Source of the DNA: Bacteroidota bacterium
GTDB taxonomy: Bacteria > Bacteroidota > JABWAT01
DNA length: 64,000 nt
Assembly (NCBI GenBank): GCA_013360915.1
Contig: JABWAT010000006.1
Location: 1-64,000, forward strand
Direction of reading: 5' to 3'
A program made the translations under genes and the position numbers. Positions 54,207 through 61,410 of the stretch are shown here, piece by piece (position 1 is the first letter of the stretch; the number at the start of each line of letters is the position of its first letter). The notes under the pieces were generated by a model, which saw only the letters and a list, made by a program, of their open reading frames with translations, did no database searches and was not told the origin of the DNA.

Positions 54207-55081
54207 TGAAACCTGCCAGCCGGTCATTCTGGTTAGAAACCCTTCCCGAACTCGGGAAATTCAGAATTACCATTGCCGTGTCGTTCACCACGATCACCGG
54301 CTTTATTCTGGCAACCGGCGGATTAAGTCTGACGGTGGTTCTTCCGACACTGGGTTTATTTATACTTGCCTGCGGATCTTCCGCCCTGAATCACTATCAG
54401 GAAGCTGCTACCGATGCCATCATGGAACGGACCAGGAATCGCCCCATCCCTTCCGGAAGGATCAGCCTGAGTGGTGCCCTGATTGTCGGAATGATCTGGG
54501 TACTGACCGGATCGGTCATTTTATATCTGTGTGCCGGATTTGTTGCGCTTCAGTTGGGCTTGCTGGCCCTGCTTTGGTACAATGGGGTTTACACACCGCT
54601 TAAGAAACGGACTGCCTTTGCGGTCATTCCCGGTTCGTTAATCGGTGCTATTCCACCGGCTGTCGGCTGGGTAGCAGGCGGTGGCGCCGTTTCTGATCCA
54701 AGAATTATTCTGGTGGCCTTCTTCTTCTTTATCTGGCAGGTTCCGCATTTCTGGCTTCTTTTGCTGAAATATGGAAGTGAGTATGAAAATGCCGGATTGC
54801 CTTCGGTAACCCGGTTTTACTCCGATTCTCAGATCAGGCGGATGACCTTTATCTGGACATCAGGAACCATTGCAACTGCACTGATGATTCCTCTGTTCGG
54901 TCTGATCACTTCATGGGTCCCCCTGGTCCTGTTGCTGCTTGGCTGTCTCTGGTTGTTTTTTGCCTTTGTCGGTCTTCTGAAGCCGGCCGGAACGACTTTG
55001 AATCCGGGAACCTATTTCCTGAAAATCAATCTGTTTGCTGTGCTGGTGATGGTTTCCCTGATCATGGATCAGTTTATCTGA
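54206..55081 (+). CDS. ctaB: Protohaem IX farnesyltransferase (haem O synthase)
   Basis: A 291-residue UbiA-family membrane protein with about nine helices that makes haem O for the oxidase. The substrate loop NHYQEAATDAIMERTRNRP fits the CtaB pattern N-x3-D-x-D-x-D-x2-M-x-RT, but the first Asp is Glu and the second is Ala. YTPLKKRT and WQVPHFWLL are other family marks. Haem A synthase (CtaA), needed for an aa3-type site, is not in the window. The ATG shares one base with the ctaC stop. Confidence 0.93.
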   Translation: MKPASRSFWLETLPELGKFRITIAVSFTTITGFILATGGLSLTVVLPTLGLFILACGSSALNHYQEAATDAIMERTRNRPIPSGRISLSGALIVGMIWVLTGSVILYLCAGFVALQLGLLALLWYNGVYTPLKKRTAFAVIPGSLIGAIPPAVGWVAGGGAVSDPRIILVAFFFFIWQVPHFWLLLLKYGSEYENAGLPSVTRFYSDSQIRRMTFIWTSGTIATALMIPLFGLITSWVPLVLLLLGCLWLFFAFVGLLKPAGTTLNPGTYFLKINLFAVLVMVSLIMDQFI

Positions 55082-55146
55082 AAAACAAAAGTGTATTTTA
55101 ACCGGTTTAACCGTTAAATTCGCCGTTCTTTATAAAAGGTGTCCAC

Positions 55147-55536
55147 ATGAAACCAATGCTCCTGATACTTTCCCTTTCCCTTCTGACCGTCAGTGGTCTG
55201 ATGGCTCAGACCAAACCTGCTGCAAAAGCTGCCACAGGTGATGTTGAAAAAGGCAAAGCTCTTTATGCCAAACTCAACTGTCAGACCTGCCACAGTGCAG
55301 CCGCCATTGCCCCGGCCATGAAGGATGTGATCGGAAAATACAAGGATGCCGATGCCCTGATGAAAATGCTGGCTGCACCTGTAAAAAGCGGAAAGTACCC
55401 TGCAGCCATGCCCCCGGTGAAAGTTACCAAAGATGAAGCAAAACAATTGCTTGCATTTATCCAGGACGATGTGAAAAAGGCTGCCAAACCCGGTACTGCC
55501 TCGGATAAAACAAAGAAAACCGAAAAGAAAAACTGA
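55147..55536 (+). CDS. Small exported monohaem cytochrome c
   Basis: A 129-residue protein: signal peptide ending LMAQ near residue 21, then a class I cytochrome c with haem motif Cys45-Cys48-His49 (CQTCH) and probable axial Met88 (AAMPP), then a Lys/Thr-rich tail of about 25 residues. It lies between the caa3 genes and the Rieske/b genes, so it likely carries electrons between them, or acts as the cytochrome c1 substitute, since no c1 gene is present. Confidence 0.9.
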   Translation: MKPMLLILSLSLLTVSGLMAQTKPAAKAATGDVEKGKALYAKLNCQTCHSAAAIAPAMKDVIGKYKDADALMKMLAAPVKSGKYPAAMPPVKVTKDEAKQLLAFIQDDVKKAAKPGTASDKTKKTEKKN

Positions 55537-55549
55537 AATTGATACTTAT

Positions 55550-55583
55550 CCGGGCCTGAGCATTGCTGGCCCGGTTACCAAAC
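55550..55583 (+). other. Two stem-loops between the cytochrome c gene and the next operon part
   Basis: CCGGGCC (55550-55556) pairs with GGCCCGG (55568-55574), then TTACCA pairs with TGGTAA across three bases (about 55575-55589). No T-run follows either. They could stabilise the 3' end of the cytochrome c message or partly attenuate read-through. Confidence 0.4.
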
Positions 55584-55603
55584 TGGTAAAACAGGAGGTT
55601 TCC

Positions 55604-56680
55604 TTGGATCGTTTTTTTGCCGGACCGGCCGGTTACCCGGTCCCCGCAGACATGGGATTGTTCAAATTTCTCATGATGGTGACTGCTTCAGCTCATCTTG
55701 TCTTTTTTTATTTCCTGTTCGGAGCTGCTCTGATCGGCCTGTTTCACTTCTTCCGCCAGAACAGTGGGGGAGTCAGCCGACAAATCGTGGTTTCCACCAC
55801 CCGGCTGATCCCGGCGCTTTTCACCTTCACGGTGGTTACCGCCTTGTTGCCGCTGTTTCTGACCCAGGTGGTTTACGGACAGGCGCTCTACCCTGCAGTG
55901 ATCGCTCATGGAACTCAGTGGCTGGTTGCCGGTGTATTGGCTCTTGCCTTGTATGTGTATCTGCGAATCTGCTCTGGCCGCTCGGATACCAGTGGTCAAC
56001 CGATCTGGATTGCACTTGCCCTCACCACGGTTATTGCCGGATGGTTCTCCTGGCTGGTGACCAACACCAGTTCTCTGATGCTGAGTCCGTCAGCCGTTCA
56101 ATCCGTTTTACTGGGTGAAGCCGCAGGTCCCTATTCGCACGGACTGTCTATCTTTCTTCCATCATGGTTCTGGTTCATCAGTCACTCACTGATGGGCGGT
56201 TTTCTGCTGATTAACACTGTGGCCATGTTTAATGAACAGACGGAAGACCGGGATGCCGTCATGGAACATGGATTTTACGGTTTTACCGTTTCGGCCGTTC
56301 TTGCCATTCTTTTAATGTTCTGGTGGTTACTGATGCTTCCACAGACATCCTATGACCGTATTATTGATGGTCATATTTTCCTTATTTACATCACTTCGGT
56401 TGTGTTTGCCGTTCCCATTATTGTTCTGGCAAATAAAATCCATGAAAAAGGCATATTTGTGGCCGGTCTGGTCCCGGCCTTTTTTATCATTGTCATGCAG
56501 CAATGGATGGCCATGATTGCCACCGATGATGCTCTCATCCCTGGCCTGATTAACCATGATCAGATAACCGTCCAACCCGACTATGGAAATCTGTTCCTGT
56601 TTGTTTTCCTGCTCGTGGTGGGCATCTGGTATGCAACCCATCTGGCTGGTCAATACGTCAAATTCAAGAAATCAAACTAA
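55604..56680 (+). CDS. Polytopic membrane protein of a quinol/cytochrome complex, possibly CydA-like
   Basis: A 358-residue protein with nine predicted membrane helices and no signal peptide. The start is TTG, fixed by AGGAGGT at 55593-55599. Helix-embedded histidines occur in TASAHLVFFYFLFGAALIG (helix 1), AHGTQW (helix 3) and ISHSLMGGF (helix 5), so haem b binding is possible. The first helix resembles cytochrome bd subunit I, but no full signature is present. It precedes the Rieske/b pair with a 13-base gap, suggesting a subunit of that complex. Function unproven. Confidence 0.6.
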   Translation: MDRFFAGPAGYPVPADMGLFKFLMMVTASAHLVFFYFLFGAALIGLFHFFRQNSGGVSRQIVVSTTRLIPALFTFTVVTALLPLFLTQVVYGQALYPAVIAHGTQWLVAGVLALALYVYLRICSGRSDTSGQPIWIALALTTVIAGWFSWLVTNTSSLMLSPSAVQSVLLGEAAGPYSHGLSIFLPSWFWFISHSLMGGFLLINTVAMFNEQTEDRDAVMEHGFYGFTVSAVLAILLMFWWLLMLPQTSYDRIIDGHIFLIYITSVVFAVPIIVLANKIHEKGIFVAGLVPAFFIIVMQQWMAMIATDDALIPGLINHDQITVQPDYGNLFLFVFLLVVGIWYATHLAGQYVKFKKSN

Positions 56681-56693
56681 AGCGGTATCTCTC

Positions 56694-57170
56694 ATGTCTC
56701 AGGAAACCACACCACAACCCGCCCGCAGGAAATTTGTCACTTATTCCCTGCGGACTTTGGCTGCTATCTGGGCAGCTGCCATCTTTTACCCGATCCTCCG
56801 GTATCTGGGACCTCATCAGAAAGAGGTTGTGAAGGATGTGAGCGAAATTAATCTGGGTGTTAAAACCCTTGAACCAGGTTCGAGTGAATCCTTCGTATTC
56901 GGAACCAAACCGGCCCTGCTGGTTAAGAACCTGAATGGGGAATTGAAAAGTTTTACAGCGGTTTGTACCCATCTGGGTTGTAATGTGGTCTATCAGAAAG
57001 ATCTGGCAACAGTGGCCCCCGGTCATTCCGGAGAAGGGTTTTTCTGTAACTGCCATCTGGGTGTCTATGACGCCACCGGAAAAAACATTGCCGGGCCTCC
57101 TCCCAAACCGATCCAGGAATTCAAGGTCACCGTTGCTGATAATGGTGAAATCACTGTAACCAAAGCATAA
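56694..57170 (+). CDS. Rieske iron-sulfur protein
   Basis: A 158-residue protein with an N-terminal membrane anchor (about residues 17-36) preceded by a PARRKFVTYSLR segment that may be a Tat-like signal without the full twin Arg. The Rieske domain has Cys91-T-H93-L-G-Cys96 and Cys118-N-Cys120-His121; Cys91, His93, Cys118 and His121 should bind the 2Fe-2S cluster and Cys96-Cys120 the disulfide. PPKPIQEF follows. The longer frame from 56583 lies in the preceding gene. It pairs with the cytochrome b 17 bases downstream. Confidence 0.94.
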   Translation: MSQETTPQPARRKFVTYSLRTLAAIWAAAIFYPILRYLGPHQKEVVKDVSEINLGVKTLEPGSSESFVFGTKPALLVKNLNGELKSFTAVCTHLGCNVVYQKDLATVAPGHSGEGFFCNCHLGVYDATGKNIAGPPPKPIQEFKVTVADNGEITVTKA

Positions 57171-57187
57171 TTTTCCGGAATCATTCC

Positions 57188-58285
57188 ATGGCAGATCAAT
57201 CGAATTCTTCATCCAATACGCAGACCCCCGGCGGAATTCTGGGCTGGCTTGCCGACCGGTATCAGATCCAGGGACTGATCGATTACCTGGCAAAGAAGGA
57301 AGTTCCTTCCTACAGGCATTCCTTCTGGTACTACATGGGCGGTCTTTCGCTCATGTTCTTTACTGTACAGATTATCACCGGTATTCTTCTCCTGTTCTAC
57401 TACACACCGGGGAAGGAAGCTTATGAGTCTGTAAAATTCATCAATGAGCAGGTTGCTTTCGGATGGCTGATACGGTCCATCCACAGTTATGCGGCGAACC
57501 TGATGATCTTTTTCGTGTTTGTTCACATGTTCTCGGTCCTGTTCATGAAGGCCTACCGCAGACCACGTGAACTGACGTATATAACCGGGTTTGCACTGCT
57601 CGGACTTTCCATGGGAATGGGATTCAGCGGATACCTGCTTCCCTGGGATGAACTGGCCTACTTTGCTACCAAGATTGGGATTAACATTGCAACAGCCGTA
57701 CCCGGAATCGGGCCTTTAATCGGGGACATCCTGAAGGGCGGACCTGAGGTCGGACATGATACGGTTTCCAGATTTTTTGCCCTGCACGTGTGGGTGATTC
57801 CCATTATTATGATCGGCACACTGGGTGCGCACCTGTTCTTTATTCAGGTACAGGGTATCAGTGAGCCGGACGGCTTCAAGGCATTGCCTCCAGAAAAGAA
57901 AAAGTATGTGAAGTTCTTTCCGACCTTCATGTATGATGATTTCCTGGTCTGGCTGATTGCACTGAATGGTCTCATCCTTATTGCGGTCTTCTTCCCGTGG
58001 GGACTGGGACCAGAGGCTGATCCGCTTGCAGCCACACCACAAGGTATCCATCCGGAATGGTATTTCATGGCCATGTTCCAGATTCTGAAACTGATACCCA
58101 ATACCCCCATACTTCAAAGCGATGAGATCGGTAATATTTTGTTTGGTCTGACCGGACTGCTGCTGATCACCGTTCCGTTCTGGGGTCATAAACGGGACCG
58201 TCTTGTCATGTACTTCTCGGCTGCCGTGCTGGCCGGTTTAATCATTTTTACCGTTCTGGCTTATCAGGCAGTAGCCAGTCACTAA
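57188..58285 (+). CDS. Cytochrome b of a Rieske/cytochrome b complex
   Basis: A 365-residue cytochrome b in one polypeptide, with about eight membrane helices. Haem ligands are His99 and His113 in helix B and His200 and His215 in helix D; the 14-residue spacing in helix D is the b6-type spacing. The quinol-site PEWY motif lies in HPEWYFMAMFQILK. The position of the Cys that binds haem ci in plant b6 is Tyr (YYMGG), so that haem is not expected. With the Rieske protein it would oxidise quinol, probably menaquinol. Confidence 0.95.
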   Translation: MADQSNSSSNTQTPGGILGWLADRYQIQGLIDYLAKKEVPSYRHSFWYYMGGLSLMFFTVQIITGILLLFYYTPGKEAYESVKFINEQVAFGWLIRSIHSYAANLMIFFVFVHMFSVLFMKAYRRPRELTYITGFALLGLSMGMGFSGYLLPWDELAYFATKIGINIATAVPGIGPLIGDILKGGPEVGHDTVSRFFALHVWVIPIIMIGTLGAHLFFIQVQGISEPDGFKALPPEKKKYVKFFPTFMYDDFLVWLIALNGLILIAVFFPWGLGPEADPLAATPQGIHPEWYFMAMFQILKLIPNTPILQSDEIGNILFGLTGLLLITVPFWGHKRDRLVMYFSAAVLAGLIIFTVLAYQAVASH

Positions 58286-58307
58286 CATTACAGAGATAGG
58301 AAACACC

Positions 58308-59702
58308 ATGAATTATCCGGTTTGGGGAATGTCTGATACGGTTTCTGGCTGGGTCATGATTCTTGCCCATTCAATCTTTACGTTAACCACTCTATCGGCC
58401 TTCGGAATTGGCGCTTATACTGCTTTTCTGGTCAAATATTCCGGATTGAATAACGCTGATGGATATCGTGAATTCATTGCCTCCCTTTCCAGAACAGCCC
58501 TGAGTGTTCTCACCGTGGCAGGTCCGTTGGCTCTGCTGGGTATGTGGCTGGTGCACATCCTGCATTCACCCGATACCCTTACCACCATTGTGTTTGAATT
58601 TATCTGGGTCTGGATTCTTCAGGCACTGGCCTACATTCTTGAAATAGCCACGCTTTTCGTGCTGGTCCGCTCGCTTGAGAAAGGGGATGTAGCCATTCAG
58701 TCAGAACTTTCATGGAGTCTGGCTATTCTTGGTCTGATCACCCTGTTTGTTGCCAATGCCACCCTCAGCTTTCAGCAAACACCAGGGTTCTGGCTTGAAA
58801 CCGGAAATTTTGAGGATGCGTGGTTTAATACCTCCTATCTGGCTTCATTGTTCCTGCGGCTGCTGGTATCGGTCTCTGCTGCAGGCGTGTGGGCGTTTGT
58901 GGCACTATCGGTTCTTCCCGCCAGCCAGACCAAGCGCGCGCTGGGTGAATTCAGCGCGTCATTTGTAATTTATCCGTTTCTGCTGATGCCTGTTGCACTT
59001 TTTTGGTACCTGAATACCATTGACCCTGTTGTGGCTGGTAAACTGACGGATGGATTTACCGGGTTTGCCTCAGACAATCATTCCTTCCTTTCCCGGTTGG
59101 TTCTGGGGGCCGTTTTCGGATCGGTGGCCTTGTTCCTTTTTGCATTCCTGGGTGGTATTCTGAATACTGACGGCTTTAAACGATCCATGGCCTTCTGGAT
59201 GGTTCTCCTGGCTCTGTCTGTCAGTGCCGTTTCTGAGTATTCCCGGATGTTGATCGGAAATCCGTATGCCATTGCCGGATACTCCTACAACAACTCGATA
59301 AGACTGTCGCAGGCCGATGACCTGAATACCGGCTTTCTGGAGAAAGCCAGATGGACTGTCCATAAATCGGTAACCGATGAAAATTTACTGGCCGCAGGCA
59401 AGGAACTTTATGACCTGCAGTTCAGATCGGGAATCCCTTCCGGATTCAATGAACTGACCACCTTCTGCCAGGGGAAAACCTATCAGGAAATTCTGGATTT
59501 TATAAAGATTATCCGGTGGGGAAGCGAGAATAACATCTATCAGTCCAATCTGCCTTCCTTTATCGGTACGGATCGTGAAGCAGAAGCTCTGGCAGCGTGG
59601 ATTGCCTATTCACAGAACTCCTTTGAAGCAAGCCAGGCACAAATTGACTGGCTGAACCGGTACCTTGCTGCTCCCGGCTCGGTTCTGACTGCATCAAACT
59701 GA
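58308..59702 (+). CDS. Membrane protein with haemless cytochrome c-like C-terminal domain
   Basis: A 464-residue protein with about eight membrane helices (residues 1-320), histidine in helix 1 (ILAHSIF) and helix 2 (LVHILH), and an SEYSRMLIGNPYAI segment recalling cytochrome bd subunit I relatives. From about residue 362 to 450 it follows the cytochrome c pattern (AAGKELYDLQ, then LPSFIGTDREAEALAAWIAY). However, the CxxCH motif is absent (FRSGI instead) and the axial Met is Leu. It closes the Rieske/b cluster. Likely a structural or b-haem subunit; function unproven. Confidence 0.65.
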   Translation: MNYPVWGMSDTVSGWVMILAHSIFTLTTLSAFGIGAYTAFLVKYSGLNNADGYREFIASLSRTALSVLTVAGPLALLGMWLVHILHSPDTLTTIVFEFIWVWILQALAYILEIATLFVLVRSLEKGDVAIQSELSWSLAILGLITLFVANATLSFQQTPGFWLETGNFEDAWFNTSYLASLFLRLLVSVSAAGVWAFVALSVLPASQTKRALGEFSASFVIYPFLLMPVALFWYLNTIDPVVAGKLTDGFTGFASDNHSFLSRLVLGAVFGSVALFLFAFLGGILNTDGFKRSMAFWMVLLALSVSAVSEYSRMLIGNPYAIAGYSYNNSIRLSQADDLNTGFLEKARWTVHKSVTDENLLAAGKELYDLQFRSGIPSGFNELTTFCQGKTYQEILDFIKIIRWGSENNIYQSNLPSFIGTDREAEALAAWIAYSQNSFEASQAQIDWLNRYLAAPGSVLTASN

Positions 59703-59712
59703 CATTCAACAT

Positions 59713-59752
59713 CGGACAGGTTTCCATTGAATGAACCTGTCCGGTTCTTTCT
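59713..59752 (+). terminator. Intrinsic terminator of the respiratory cluster
   Basis: CGGACAGGTT (59713-59722) pairs perfectly with AACCTGTCCG (59734-59743) over an 11-base loop, followed by GTTCTTTCT. It lies 11 bases after the preceding stop codon. Confidence 0.85.
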
Positions 59753-59779
59753 ATCCCAGTATCGTTTCCCGCTGATTGT

Positions 59780-60412
59780 ATGGCATTCCGGATTGTTCAA
59801 ACACTGATTCCTGCACCACATGGGCAACTGGAATCGGTTCTTTTTTTACCCCGTGATCCGGAACGGATTCTCATCGCCATGCATCCCCACCCGCTTCATG
59901 GCGGAACCCTGCATAACAAGGTCACCTATGCGCTTGCTGATGCCGGAAGAGAAACGGGCCATCTTTCCATCCGGTTTAATTTCAGAGGCGTCGGAAAGAG
60001 CACAGGAGAGTATGGAGAAACCTTTGGTGAGGCTGAGGATCTTCTGGCGGTGCTTGAATGGTGCCAGACAGAGTACGGCCCCCTTCCGGTAACCCTGACC
60101 GGCTTTTCCTTCGGATCCAGAACCCTGCTCAATTTTCTTCGGAACTATGCGTTCAAGCCTGAAAAGCTGGTTTTTGCAGGTCTCCCTGTTACATTTTTTG
60201 GCCTGATTCCCGAGTCGTTTCTGTTACCGGCTCCTGCCTTGTTCATACAGGGAGACCAGGATGAGTTTGTGTCACCAGAGGCCATGAAGCAGTTTCTTAC
60301 TGACTCGGGTTGGCAGAGCCATCAGTTGACGATTCTGCCCGGGTGCGATCATTTCTTTAACCGTCACATTCATACCTTCAAACACCAGGTATGTGACTTT
60401 TTAACGACTTAA
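59780..60412 (+). CDS. Predicted alpha/beta hydrolase (COG2945-like)
   Basis: A 210-residue alpha/beta hydrolase without a signal peptide. Its features are HPHPLHGGTLHNKV near residue 35 (oxyanion region), FNFRGVGKSTG, nucleophile Ser110 in GFSFG, a late Asp in QGDQDEF and His191 in GCDHFF. This pattern fits the small cytoplasmic COG2945 hydrolases, whose substrates are mostly unknown. It starts after the respiratory terminator. Confidence 0.85.
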   Translation: MAFRIVQTLIPAPHGQLESVLFLPRDPERILIAMHPHPLHGGTLHNKVTYALADAGRETGHLSIRFNFRGVGKSTGEYGETFGEAEDLLAVLEWCQTEYGPLPVTLTGFSFGSRTLLNFLRNYAFKPEKLVFAGLPVTFFGLIPESFLLPAPALFIQGDQDEFVSPEAMKQFLTDSGWQSHQLTILPGCDHFFNRHIHTFKHQVCDFLTT

Positions 60413-60430
60413 ACAACGGAGAGCGGGCAA

Positions 60431-61192
60431 GTGGCCTGGATTTTTGGAATACTCGGCTTAATCATTTTCGGACCCATTGGTGCGATTCTCGGATTCATCA
60501 TCGGGTTGGTCATTTCATCCAAACGAAATCAGCAACGATCGGGAAGCAGCTTTTACACAACCGGTCAGCCCATGATGGAACCCGGCAATGTGTTTCCATA
60601 CCGGGTGGAAGTCATGATTGAAAGTCTCGTGGCTCTGGCCATGCATGTGGCACGGGCCGATAAAAGACTATATCCCCGCGAACGGGAAATAATCAGGTCT
60701 TTTATACTTTCCGCTCAACTCGGGCCGGAAGCGGCAATTTCGGCATACATCGATGAAACCATCGACCGGTATAAAACAGCTCCCATTGATCTGAATTTTC
60801 ACGTCAGACGAATCGCCTCCTTCCTTCGTCCGGAAAGCTACCAGGTAATCATTCTTCTGTGTGTGGATGTGGCCCAGTCTGACGGACAAATAGACCGGGA
60901 TGAACTGGACGCACTGCGCCAGATTTGCCGGTCCTTTGGTATTTCGGAATCGATTCTGGACCGGTTCATGCATAAAAAGGGCTATACAACCCGTGAAGCA
61001 CTTGAGATTCTGGGACTTCAGGAAGGTGCTTCTGCTGAAGAGATCAAAAAGGCCTACCGGAAACTGGCGCTGCAATATCACCCGGACCGTATCCCACCAA
61101 CAGCAACCGAAGCAGAGCGAAAGACAGCCAGTGACAAATTTATCGACATTCAGAAAGCCTATGATTTTCTGAATGAGGACCGGAGTGCGTGA
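60431..61192 (+). CDS. TerB and DnaJ domain protein (DjlA-like)
   Basis: A 253-residue protein starting with GTG. An N-terminal Gly/Ile-rich membrane segment (about 5-28) precedes a linker. A TerB-like helical domain (about 60-175, with [13 protein letters not shown] and [13 protein letters not shown] acidic repeats) follows, and a C-terminal J domain with His217-Pro218-Asp219. The same order is found in DjlA, a membrane-anchored DnaK co-chaperone. It is 18 bases after the hydrolase gene. Confidence 0.9.
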   Translation: MAWIFGILGLIIFGPIGAILGFIIGLVISSKRNQQRSGSSFYTTGQPMMEPGNVFPYRVEVMIESLVALAMHVARADKRLYPREREIIRSFILSAQLGPEAAISAYIDETIDRYKTAPIDLNFHVRRIASFLRPESYQVIILLCVDVAQSDGQIDRDELDALRQICRSFGISESILDRFMHKKGYTTREALEILGLQEGASAEEIKKAYRKLALQYHPDRIPPTATEAERKTASDKFIDIQKAYDFLNEDRSA

Positions 61193-61356
61193 GGAAAAAT
61201 CCGGGAAACGGAATTCCTGAGACAAGAGTCAGAACTCAGAATACATTTAAAGAACAGCAATTGTGATTGGTGCAGGAAATCTGGCCTTTTCATGAAGACA
61301 TAACCATCAGTATCCTTTTGTTTAGAAAGGAGGGAAGGTTCGAACTGGTTACCCAA

Positions 61357-61400
61357 TGGTTCCGGCTAAGGTTGAATGAATCATGCTGATTACGGAACCA
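61357..61400. repeat. Inverted repeat between convergent genes
   Basis: TGGTTCCG (61357-61364) and CGGAACCA (61393-61400) are perfect 8-bp arms separated by 28 bases in the 218-base gap between convergent genes. No T-run follows on either strand, so it is at best a weak terminator. The rest of the gap shows nothing else I can support. Confidence 0.35.
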
Positions 61401-61410
61401 AACCCACCTT

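Noticed and set aside
55098-55122. AACCGGTT and nearby short palindromes upstream of the cytochrome c gene
   Set aside because: Too short and common to support an operator; no promoter box with correct spacing was found with it.
61337-61350. GGTTCGAAC resembling a tRNA T-loop
   Set aside because: No acceptor, D or anticodon stems can be folded around it, and no other tRNA parts are present.
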